Translations under genes and position numbers: made by a program
Part shown: positions 54,753 through 61,883 of the stretch, one piece after another
Numbering within the stretch: position 1 is the first letter of the stretch
How the letters are laid out: each line of letters begins with the position of its first letter
NCBI GenBank assembly: GCA_022824315.1
Contig: JAJEAC010000138.1
Span: 1 to 61,883 of the forward strand
Direction of reading: 5' to 3'
DNA: 61,883 nt
Origin: Silicimonas sp.
Lineage (GTDB): Bacteria > Pseudomonadota > Alphaproteobacteria > Rhodobacterales > Rhodobacteraceae
Notes under the pieces: model-generated
Told to the model about the DNA's origin: nothing
Databases searched by the model: none
Seen by the model: the letters and a program-made list of their open reading frames with translations, nothing else

Positions 54753-55284
54753 CACCGCTTTCCCACGCCTGCACCCGGCGCTGGCAATGTCCGCAACGCA
54801 CAAGTCCCGGCACCACCCTGTGCACGCCGGTTTCCGACGGTGTTGGCCGCTATCATGGCCCGATTCCTCCCGCATTCCTCCCCGGACGACGCGCATCAAG
54901 GCCGATCAAGCAAAGGCATCGGCCTTCATGATTCCCTTGCGCAGGCACTTGAGCCCGCTCCGACCGTCGCCTCCCGGCATCGACACCGGTAAAGGTATGC
55001 ACCGTCTCACATCGGAATGTGAAGCATCGGGCTCGGGAACGTAACGCCCGGAACCGGCCACACCATCCGCCCGCTCCATTGTCCGCGGCGTTCCTTCGTC
55101 TCACGGGCCTTCGCCTGGACATCAAGCATTTGATCGCCATCCGAAGCCATTCCCGGACCGCGCTTTTGCCAACGTGTCAAGGCAACGCGGATCAAGTCCC
55201 AAACGTGCCTGATGCCGGTGCCAATTGCGTCACCTCAGCCATCGGGCTACATCCACTCGGAAACGCTGAACGGAGAACAGCCAA
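54753..55284. other. Intergenic stretch before ettA
   Basis: 532 bases between the divergent PLP lyase and ettA genes. No domain-bearing open frame, RNA gene or clear promoter hexamers were seen. The promoter of ettA is expected toward its right end. Confidence 0.4.
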
Positions 55285-56940
55285 ATGAAGGCTCACCAGT
55301 TCGTCTACCACATGGACGGAGTTTCCAAGGTGCTTCCGGGAAACCGGAAGTGCCTCGAGAACATCCGCCTTTCCTTTCTGCCGGGTGTCAAGATCGGTGT
55401 CGTGGGCGTCAACGGCGCGGGCAAGTCGACCCTGATGCGAATCATGGCCGGGCTGGACAAGGAATTCACGGGAGAAGCGTGGGCGGCCGACGGCATACGT
55501 GTCGGATACCTGCCGCAGGAGCCTCAGTTGGACGATTCCCTGAATGTTCGCGAGAATGTGATGCTGGGCGTTTCGGAGAACAAGGCCAGGCTTGATCGCT
55601 TCAACGAGCTCGCGATGAACTACTCGGAAGACACCGCCGAGGAAATGGCGCAGCTCCAGGATGAGATCGACTCCCGGAACCTCTGGGACCTCGACGCCCA
55701 GATCGACGTCGCCATGGAGGCCCTGCGCTGTCCTGCGGACGATGCGAAAGTCGACTCGCTCTCAGGCGGCGAAAGGCGTCGCGTCGCAATTTGCAAGCTC
55801 CTCCTCGAAGCGCCGGACATGCTCCTGCTTGACGAGCCAACCAACCACCTTGATGCTGAAACCGTCGCATGGCTCCAGCAGCACCTTATCAGCTACAAGG
55901 GCACCTGCCTCATCGTCACGCACGACCGCTACTTCCTGGACGACATCACTGGATGGATCCTCGAACTCGACCGCGGTCGCGGCATTCCCTACGAGGGCAA
56001 CTACTCGGCATGGCTCGAACAAAAGGCCGCGCGCCTTGCGCAAGAGGCCCGGGAAGACCGTGCGCACCAGAAGACGCTTGAACGCGAACTCGAATGGATC
56101 CGCCAGGGCGCAAAGGCACGCCAGGCAAAGCAGAAGGCCCGGATCAACGCCTATAACGAACTCGCGACCCGTTCCGAGAGAGAGAAGCTCTCGCGTGCCC
56201 AGATCATCATCCCGAACGGCCCGCGCCTCGGTTCAAAGGCAATCGAAGTGAGCGGCCTCAGGAAGGCCATGGGCGAAAAGCTCCTGATAGACGACCTGTC
56301 CTTCAGCTTGCCACCCGGAGGAATCGTCGGCGTCATCGGCCCGAACGGCGCCGGAAAGACCACTCTGTTCCGGTTGCTTGCCGGCCAGGAACAGCCCGAC
56401 GGCGGCGGCATCGAGTTCGGCGACACGGTGCAGCTTGCCTATGTCGACCAGTCCCGCGACGATCTGGACGCCAACGCGACCGTTTGGGAGGAAATCTCGG
56501 CAGGCGCCGAGATCATCGAACTCGGTGATGCCCGGCTGAACAGCCGTGCCTACTGTTCGGCATTCAATTTCCGGGGCGGAGACCAGCAGAAGAAGATCGG
56601 GATGCTGTCGGGAGGTGAACGCAACCGTGTCCACATGGCAAAGCTCCTGAAGGCCGGAGGCAACGTCCTGCTTCTGGACGAGCCGACCAACGACCTTGAC
56701 GTGGAAACACTCAGAGCCTTGGAGGATGCGCTCGTCGATTTTGCGGGATGCGCGGTGGTCATCTCCCACGACCGATTCTTCCTCGACAGAATCTGCACCC
56801 ATATGCTCGCCTTTGAGGACGAAGCCCACGTGGAGTGGTTTGAAGGCAATTTCGAGGACTACGAGGAAGACAAGAAACGGCGGCTCGGACCGGGCGCCGT
56901 GGAACCGAAGCGCATCAAGTACAAGAAATTCGCACGGTAA
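55285..56940 (+). CDS. ettA: Energy-dependent translational throttle protein EttA
   Basis: A 551-residue ABC-F ATPase that binds the ribosomal E site and gates the first peptide bond according to the ADP/ATP ratio. Walker A sites are GVNGAGKST (41-49) and GPNGAGKTT (near 353-361), the signatures are LSGGERRRVAICKLL and LSGGERNRVHMAKLL, and the linker has the ARQAKQKARI arm. The length equals that of E. coli EttA. ATG 55285 fits MKAHQFVYHMDGVSK. The stop shares one base with the start of the following EamA gene (TAATG). Confidence 0.95.
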   Translation: MKAHQFVYHMDGVSKVLPGNRKCLENIRLSFLPGVKIGVVGVNGAGKSTLMRIMAGLDKEFTGEAWAADGIRVGYLPQEPQLDDSLNVRENVMLGVSENKARLDRFNELAMNYSEDTAEEMAQLQDEIDSRNLWDLDAQIDVAMEALRCPADDAKVDSLSGGERRRVAICKLLLEAPDMLLLDEPTNHLDAETVAWLQQHLISYKGTCLIVTHDRYFLDDITGWILELDRGRGIPYEGNYSAWLEQKAARLAQEAREDRAHQKTLERELEWIRQGAKARQAKQKARINAYNELATRSEREKLSRAQIIIPNGPRLGSKAIEVSGLRKAMGEKLLIDDLSFSLPPGGIVGVIGPNGAGKTTLFRLLAGQEQPDGGGIEFGDTVQLAYVDQSRDDLDANATVWEEISAGAEIIELGDARLNSRAYCSAFNFRGGDQQKKIGMLSGGERNRVHMAKLLKAGGNVLLLDEPTNDLDVETLRALEDALVDFAGCAVVISHDRFFLDRICTHMLAFEDEAHVEWFEGNFEDYEEDKKRRLGPGAVEPKRIKYKKFAR

Positions 56941-57857
56941 TGGCCCATCCGACGCGCGGTTTCGAAAGCCCTCGGCGATCCTTGGAGGGCATAGCGTGGA
57001 TGGTCCTGACCGGTATCCTCTTCGTCGGAGTGACGGCAGCGGTCAAGCATGGCGCGGCGGACCTTCCTGCCGCCGAATCCGCATTCCTTCGGTTCGCATT
57101 CGGATTGGCATTCCTGGCTCCAATGACAGGAACGCTGTTCAGAACGCGCCTGAGTCGGCGGCAGTGGCAACTCGTCGGGCTGCGCGGCACCGTGCATGCG
57201 CTTGGCGTCTGCCTCTGGTTCCACGCCATGACGCGGATAACACTTGCCGAAGTCACGGCAATGAACAACTTGGTACCCGTCTACGTGACCCTTGGCGCCG
57301 TGCTTTTTCTGGGCGAGACCCTGGCGATCCGTCGGCTCGTTGCGGTCGCGATCGCGTTTCTCGGCGCCGTGCTCATTCTCAGGCCCGGGCTGCGGGAACT
57401 CTCGGACGGGCATCTTGCGATGATACTCGTGGCCATGTGCCTCGCTGGCAGCTACCTGTTCGCCAAGCGAATGGCGCATGAGCTTCCAGCCACCGTGATC
57501 GTGGCGATGATGTCGATCGTCGTGACGATCTTTCTCCTCCCGCTTGCGATCGCCGTCTGGCGCTGGCCGACCTCTGGCGAAATCGCCTGGATAGTGCTGA
57601 TCGCCGGCCTTGCAACCTGTGGCCACTACACGATGACGAGGTCCTTTGCCGCCGCTCCGTTGAGCGTGACCCAACCGGTCGCCTTCTTGCCACTCGTCTG
57701 GTCGGTGTTCGTCGGATTCTTCGTGTTCCACGAGGCCATCGACATCTGGGTCATCCTGGGTGGCTGCCTGATCATCGCCGCAACAACGTTCATTGCCATT
57801 CGTGAATCCTTGCTGAGCCGGGATCGCAGGGGCAACGAAAGTACCGGATCGCTGTGA
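56940..57857 (+). CDS. EamA family (DMT) membrane transporter
   Basis: A 305-residue membrane protein with about ten membrane segments in two EamA repeats. FHAMTRITLAEVTAMNNLVPVY and the second-half SFAAAPLSVTQPVAFLPLVW are typical DMT positions. It starts at ATG 56940, overlapping the ettA stop by one base, so the two are co-translated. The substrate is unknown. It ends 9 bases from the convergent SRAP gene. Confidence 0.88.
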   Translation: MAHPTRGFESPRRSLEGIAWMVLTGILFVGVTAAVKHGAADLPAAESAFLRFAFGLAFLAPMTGTLFRTRLSRRQWQLVGLRGTVHALGVCLWFHAMTRITLAEVTAMNNLVPVYVTLGAVLFLGETLAIRRLVAVAIAFLGAVLILRPGLRELSDGHLAMILVAMCLAGSYLFAKRMAHELPATVIVAMMSIVVTIFLLPLAIAVWRWPTSGEIAWIVLIAGLATCGHYTMTRSFAAAPLSVTQPVAFLPLVWSVFVGFFVFHEAIDIWVILGGCLIIAATTFIAIRESLLSRDRRGNESTGSL

Positions 57858-57866
57858 CGCGCGCGG

Positions 57867-58484
57867 CTACGGCGCGTTCCAGTCCACGTCATCGGCAGGC
57901 TCAACGATCAGGCATCCGTCCGGAAACGGTCGCATCAGGTTGCGCGCAAGGGATTCCTCCCCGTGCAGCCAGGTCTCCAGCGCGTCCGCCGATATCAGCA
58001 CGCCCATCCGGTGATGGACGTCACGCACATCCGCAGACGGTTCGCAGGTCACGGTCGCGACCTGGGGCACGGACCGACCGCCGGGTGCTTCCCAGACGTC
58101 CGTGATCGCCGCAAAGAGGAGCAACGCGCCCGATCTCGGGCGGATGCGCCAAGCCTTCTTGCGGCGTGCCTTGCCGGTCCACTCGTACCAGCCGTCAGCG
58201 GGCACGACGGCCCGTCCCACTCCTTCGAACGCGGTCTTGTCAAACACCGTTTCGCTCCGCGCGTTGATGATCGTTTCCAGCACCGGACGACCGCGCGCAT
58301 TCACGCGACCTACGGGTATCATCCCCCATCTCATCCGTTCGAGGCGGTGCCCGGGGGTGCACACGATCACGTCCTCGCCAGGAGAGATGTTGCGCCGCGG
58401 GAGCTCGCTTTTCGGGGCATCGTCGATGCCGAGGGCCGACGCCACTTGCGTCAGCGGCCTCTCCAGAAACATGCGTCCAGGCAT
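57867..58484 (-). CDS. SRAP/YedK-family protein lacking the catalytic Cys2
   Basis: A 205-residue SRAP (SOS response-associated peptidase) family protein. In HMCES/YedK the processed N-terminal Cys2 forms a thiazolidine with abasic sites. Here the start is MPGRMFLERPL, with Pro in place of Cys2, while N74 in INARSET, E101 in GWYEW and His157/158 in VHHRMGV are kept. The alternative start in the long upstream frame does not place a Cys after Met. The variant therefore likely binds DNA or has another chemistry, and cannot form the usual crosslink. Convergent with the EamA gene, 9 bases apart. Confidence 0.85.
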   Translation of the reverse strand: MPGRMFLERPLTQVASALGIDDAPKSELPRRNISPGEDVIVCTPGHRLERMRWGMIPVGRVNARGRPVLETIINARSETVFDKTAFEGVGRAVVPADGWYEWTGKARRKKAWRIRPRSGALLLFAAITDVWEAPGGRSVPQVATVTCEPSADVRDVHHRMGVLISADALETWLHGEESLARNLMRPFPDGCLIVEPADDVDWNAP

Positions 58485-58777
58485 AACACCCTCGAAAACG
58501 CTGCGGCCACCAATCCAGAATACTCGATTCGCGTCTGTTCCGTCACGGCAGCAGTCAGCCGGAATCGGCGCGACATTCGCTGCTCCGGCAAAATCTCTCG
58601 CGGGGGTGTCCTGAAAGTGCCGAATCTCGCGCAATAGGTGTCGCCTCTGCCCTGTGCGAATCAAGCAAGTGCGACTAATGGTTCTGCAGCCGTACGCGGA
58701 CGGGCTCGGACCCTGCCTGGCCGGACGGCATTCCCCGTCCCGCCGGACCGGGAAACACGAACCAGAACCTGGAGACG
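58485..58777. other. Divergent intergenic region before the NMT1-type ABC operon
   Basis: 293 bases between the divergent SRAP and binding-protein starts. No known FMN, TPP or cobalamin riboswitch core was recognised. A GC-rich inverted region around 58720-58755 could form secondary structure but has no T-run. Confidence 0.35.
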
Positions 58778-59779
58778 ATGATGTCCAAATTGTCACTAGC
58801 CTGCGCAACGGCCTTCCTGGCGTCGTCCGGTGCCGCCTTTGCGGGCAGCCACCTTACCGAAGTCAGCTTCGGCACCAACTGGGTTGCCCAGGCCGAGCAC
58901 GGCGGCTTCTACCAGGCCGTTGCAGACGGCTCCTATGAAGAGTGCGGACTCAAGGTCACGATCGTGCCGGGAGGACCACAGATCAATAACCGTGCGCTGA
59001 TGCTCGCGGGCAGGATCGACTTCCACATGGGCGGCGACCTGTTGCAGGCGTTTGCGGCCGCAAAGGAAAATGTGCCCGTGGTTGCGGTCGCGGCCATCTT
59101 CCAGAAGCATCCGCAAGTCATCCTTGCCCATCCCGGTGAGGCCGAGAGCTGGGACGACCTCAAGAAGCTCACGCTCCTGATCGGCGACAACGGGTTTCAA
59201 AGCTACTACCAGTGGATGATGGCGGCCCACGGTTTCACCGCTGAACAGCGCGAGCCCTATACCTTCAATCCGGCGCCGTTTCTTGCCGACAATCGCAAGG
59301 GGATGCAGGGCTACCTCTCGTCCGAGCCTTACCTTGTCGAGAAGACGGGCGGCTTCACGCCGAACGTGTTCCTGATCGCGGACGCAGGCTATTCCACCTA
59401 CGCCACGACCATTGAGACCATGGCCGACGACATCGCCGAGCGGCCTGAAGTGGTGCAGTGTTTCGTCGATGGCTCGATCAAGGGGTGGTACGCGTACCTT
59501 TATGGCGACGCGTCCGCCGCGAATGCGTTGATCCAGGAAGCGAACCCCGAAATGTCGTCGGACAAGATCGCATATGCCATCGCAAAGATGAAAGAGCACG
59601 GCATCGTGGATTCAGGCGATTCCGAGACCATGGGAATTGGAGTCATCACGGATGCCAAGGTCGAGGACTTCTTCAACAAGATGGTCACCGCCGGCGTGAT
59701 AGACGGCGACGTGGACTGGTCGGCAGCATATGAAACGAGCTTCACGGGCAAGGGTGTCGGCCTCGACCTGAAGAAGTGA
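58778..59779 (+). CDS. NMT1/THI5-type ABC transporter substrate-binding protein
   Basis: A 333-residue periplasmic binding protein with a signal peptide to about residue 23 (GAAFA). TNWVAQAEHGGFYQAVADG at the mature N-terminus is the NMT1/THI5 signature found in pyrimidine (thiamine precursor), riboflavin and sulfonate/nitrate transporters. GGAG precedes ATG 58778 and ATG 58781; the second has the better spacing. It heads the operon with its ATPase and permease. The exact substrate cannot be read; a thiamine-pyrimidine or flavin-type ligand is the likeliest. Confidence 0.85.
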   Translation: MMSKLSLACATAFLASSGAAFAGSHLTEVSFGTNWVAQAEHGGFYQAVADGSYEECGLKVTIVPGGPQINNRALMLAGRIDFHMGGDLLQAFAAAKENVPVVAVAAIFQKHPQVILAHPGEAESWDDLKKLTLLIGDNGFQSYYQWMMAAHGFTAEQREPYTFNPAPFLADNRKGMQGYLSSEPYLVEKTGGFTPNVFLIADAGYSTYATTIETMADDIAERPEVVQCFVDGSIKGWYAYLYGDASAANALIQEANPEMSSDKIAYAIAKMKEHGIVDSGDSETMGIGVITDAKVEDFFNKMVTAGVIDGDVDWSAAYETSFTGKGVGLDLKK

Positions 59780-59798
59780 AGGTGGCACGGAGGTTCGC

Positions 59799-60572
59799 AT
59801 GACAGCGCGGCAGGGACGCAGGCCCCTCCTGACCATGTCCCGCATCGAGAAGATCTTCGGTGGCGAGACCGTGGCGCTGAAGGGCCTGAGCCTGACCGTG
59901 AACGGAGGTGACTTCCTGTCGCTGCTCGGCCCTTCGGGCTGCGGCAAGTCAACGGCTCTCAGGCTGATTGCCGGGCTCATTCACCCAACCAGCGGTCGGC
60001 TCGAATGGAGCGGCGAGAGGGGCGCCGGAGATCTGGGCATCGTGTTCCAGGAACCGACGCTCATGCCGTGGCTGACCGTCGCGCAAAACGTCTGGCTGCC
60101 GTATCGCCTTCGCGGAAAGAGGTTCGCGGAGGCGCAGCGCGACATCGAAGCCGCACTCGAGCTCGTGGGTCTCGCGGATTTCAGCGATGCCCACCCGCGC
60201 GAACTTTCCGGCGGGATGAAGATGCGTGTCTCCATCGCGCGCGCCATGGTCACCCGACCCCGGCTGATCCTGCTGGACGAGCCATTCGCCTCGCTCGACG
60301 AGATCACACGCTTCAAGCTGAACAACGACCTGCTGGAGATGAAGGCCGCATTGGGCTGCACGGTGATATTCGTCACCCATTCGGTTTTTGAAAGCGTCTT
60401 CCTTTCAGACCGCGTCATCGTCATGGCCGCGCGCCCCGGACGGGTCATCAATGAACTCGGCATAGAAACGCCCTATCCCCGGCACGCCGACTTCCGTACA
60501 TCGAACGAGTATGCGGCCCATGCAAGAGCCGTGTCGAACGCGTTGGGTGAGGCCATGGGAGCGGCCGCATGA
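59799..60572 (+). CDS. ABC transporter ATP-binding protein (nitrate/sulfonate/thiamine-precursor class)
   Basis: A 257-residue ATPase of the SsuB/TauB/ThiZ class. Walker A is GPSGCGKST near residue 48, the signature is LSGGMKMRVSIARAM and Walker B is LILLDEPFASLDEITR. It follows the binding protein by 19 bases and overlaps the permease start as ATGA, so the operon is coupled. Q-loop VFQEPTLMPWLTV fits the class. The frame has an ATG at 59799 with GGAGG upstream. Confidence 0.9.
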   Translation: MTARQGRRPLLTMSRIEKIFGGETVALKGLSLTVNGGDFLSLLGPSGCGKSTALRLIAGLIHPTSGRLEWSGERGAGDLGIVFQEPTLMPWLTVAQNVWLPYRLRGKRFAEAQRDIEAALELVGLADFSDAHPRELSGGMKMRVSIARAMVTRPRLILLDEPFASLDEITRFKLNNDLLEMKAALGCTVIFVTHSVFESVFLSDRVIVMAARPGRVINELGIETPYPRHADFRTSNEYAAHARAVSNALGEAMGAAA

Positions 60573-61420
60573 ACTCGTTCGACGACGCAGCTCCGACCCT
60601 GGACGAGGAGGAGGAATTCCGGGCAAGACGCAACCGGATAAACCGCATTGCCAAGTGGACGCTTCCAAGCCTCGTAATGGCGCTCAGCCTGGTTGCCTGG
60701 CATTTCTACGTGACGCTGAATGACGTTCCCCACTACGTACTGCCGGGGCCGGTTCCCGTCGGCAAGTCGATCATTGAGGACTGGGCCTTGCTCTGGCCGG
60801 CGATGCTGACCACGTCGCGCCTGACGATCCTCGCGCTCTTCCTCGCCGTGACGGGCGGCGTTGCCCTCGCCGTGGCCTTCACCCAGTCGCGATGGGCGGA
60901 AATGAGCTTCTTTCCCTATGCCGTGATCCTTCAGGTTACGCCCGTTGTTGCCATCGCCCCCCTGCTGCAGATCTACGTGGACAGCGCCTTCGTCGCGGCG
61001 CTGCTCTGCGCCTGGATCGTGGCCTTCTTCCCGATCCTCTCCAACACGACAACAGGCCTCAAGTCCGCCGACCACAACCTGCATGACCTGTTCACGATCT
61101 ACGGGGCCACGCGTTGGCAAAGACTCCGCTACCTGGCCGCACCGTCCGCGTTGCCCTACTTCCTCGGCGGTCTGAGAATTGCCGGAGGACTGGCCCTCAT
61201 TGGCGCGGTGGTTGCCGAGTTCGTCATCGGCCGGACCGGCACCGGACTCGGTCTCGCGTCGACATTGCTTGAAGCGTCATACCGCTTCAACTTCGGACGC
61301 CTCTATGCTGCGCTGATCCTGATTTCGATCCTCGGCATCGCTATCTTCGCGATCACCTCGCTGATTAGCCACCTGATGCTTCGGAAATGGCACGAGAGCG
61401 CATTGACCCGCGAAGTCTGA
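60569..61420 (+). CDS. ABC transporter permease (nitrate/sulfonate/thiamine-precursor class)
   Basis: A 283-residue permease with about six membrane segments (BPD_transp_1). The loop TIYGATRWQRLRYLAAPSALPYFLGGLRIAGG near residue 180 is the coupling EAA-type motif of the SsuC/TauC/ThiX group. A 30-residue acidic cytoplasmic tail precedes the first membrane segment. It ends the operon; no terminator hairpin was identified after the stop. Confidence 0.9.
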   Translation: MNSFDDAAPTLDEEEEFRARRNRINRIAKWTLPSLVMALSLVAWHFYVTLNDVPHYVLPGPVPVGKSIIEDWALLWPAMLTTSRLTILALFLAVTGGVALAVAFTQSRWAEMSFFPYAVILQVTPVVAIAPLLQIYVDSAFVAALLCAWIVAFFPILSNTTTGLKSADHNLHDLFTIYGATRWQRLRYLAAPSALPYFLGGLRIAGGLALIGAVVAEFVIGRTGTGLGLASTLLEASYRFNFGRLYAALILISILGIAIFAITSLISHLMLRKWHESALTREV

Positions 61421-61782
61421 CCGCAGCCCCAACCTGCAAGACCTGCCAAACGGGCATTCGATTGACCACCCCCGGCCCGGCATGCGTTGCAATCGCGGCC
61501 GAAGACTTCCTTCAGGAAGCGCCTTTCAACATGCCGCATTGACCGGGTCGAACTCAGTCTGAATCCTTGCTCCAAGCAGGATGGGAGTACGTCCGTGATT
61601 CCGGTTCTCGACTGCTTCATGATCAAGCAACAAACGCAACATTTCACGTGTAAGGACCATGCAGGTTTCTTTTTCTTGCTTTGTTCCAGTGATTCAGGTA
61701 TACACGTCGCGATGCGCGAACAGGACGAAATCCAAGTCAGATCGTAACTGCTCGGGCCATTTTTCGGAATTCTGGGTTGGCC
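61421..61782. other. Non-coding stretch at the right edge
   Basis: About 360 bases with no supportable gene. The part around 61600-61690 is noticeably AT-richer than surrounding DNA and contains a poly-T stretch. It separates the ABC permease from a truncated minus-strand reading frame. Confidence 0.35.
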
Positions 61783-61883
61783 TCAAGCCATCTCTGCGGC
61801 CTTGCCCATGAGCGCGATCTGTATTGCGGTCATGGGGTTGTAGCCCTTGTAGGCCATGGACTTCAGGTAGCTTGAGATTCGGC
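61783..61883 (-). CDS. C-terminal end of an unidentified protein (cut by the window)
   Basis: The last 32 residues of a minus-strand gene (RISSYLKSMAYKGYNPMTAI...GKAAEMA) before a TGA at 61783-61785. The rest lies beyond the window. The composition looks protein-coding. No family can be assigned from this piece; a transposase C-terminus next to an AT-rich gap is a thought without support. Confidence 0.45.
   Translation of the reverse strand, partial: RISSYLKSMAYKGYNPMTAIQIALMGKAAEMA

Overview
The window looks like a chromosomal segment of a GC-rich alphaproteobacterium, most likely of the Rhodobacterales (Roseobacter/Paracoccus-type). The case rests on gene content: a TIGR02302/DUF4175 protein next to lysA, a tiny lipoprotein gene beside argH, a class II nrdJ facing a DUF1489 gene, a hisS-hisZ-hisG operon with a short HisG, an MJ0042-type zinc-ribbon membrane protein, taurine-pyruvate aminotransferase, and many ABC and TRAP uptake systems. 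No rRNA, tRNA, CRISPR array, complete insertion sequence or prophage was recognised.

Layout. 1-8.6 kb: plsC-type acyltransferase (-), a long non-coding gap, a sugar/polyol ABC transporter with a xylitol-type dehydrogenase (+), a convergent short-chain dehydrogenase (-), another long gap and a split zinc-ribbon/membrane gene pair. 8.6-19.3 kb: core metabolism: DUF4175 protein, lysA, osmC-like gene, small lipoprotein, argH, a TlpA-type thioredoxin, taurine-pyruvate aminotransferase, lytic transglycosylase and an inositol-monophosphatase-family gene. 19.9-24.2 kb: a Fe(III)-type ABC transporter (-). 24.7-36.0 kb: a phosphorus-related region with a Na/Pi symporter (-), diverging from a DeoR regulator, a PhnD-C-E-E transporter, a HAD phosphatase and a complete UgpB-A-E-C glycerol-3-phosphate-type transporter (+). 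36-44 kb: acyl-CoA ligase, thiamine pyrophosphokinase, EamA exporter, flavodoxin-like protein, a frameshifted Fic pseudogene, nrdJ and a DUF1489 gene. 44.3-54.8 kb: hisG/hisZ/hisS, then an FAD amino-acid oxidase, a fused TAXI-TRAP permease with its binding protein, a divergent LysR regulator and a D-cysteine desulfhydrase/cysteate-lyase-family enzyme. 55.3-61.4 kb: ettA, an EamA exporter, a SRAP protein lacking the usual Cys2, and an NMT1/THI5-type ABC transporter. The right edge cuts an unidentified minus-strand gene.

The general picture is a scavenging heterotroph: six binding-protein-dependent uptake systems, several paired with catabolic enzymes (polyol oxidation, organophosphate dephosphorylation, sulfur or D-amino-acid breakdown, taurine deamination). 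Four of the six binding-protein genes are followed by a perfect GC-rich hairpin before the next gene, which suggests a shared way of making more binding protein than membrane components. The most interesting items are the combined phosphonate/HAD/Ugp island, the TRAP + FAD oxidase + PLP lyase locus, the Cys2-less SRAP protein, the split zinc-ribbon gene, and the palindrome that supplies a Shine-Dalgarno motif to both argH and its divergent neighbour.
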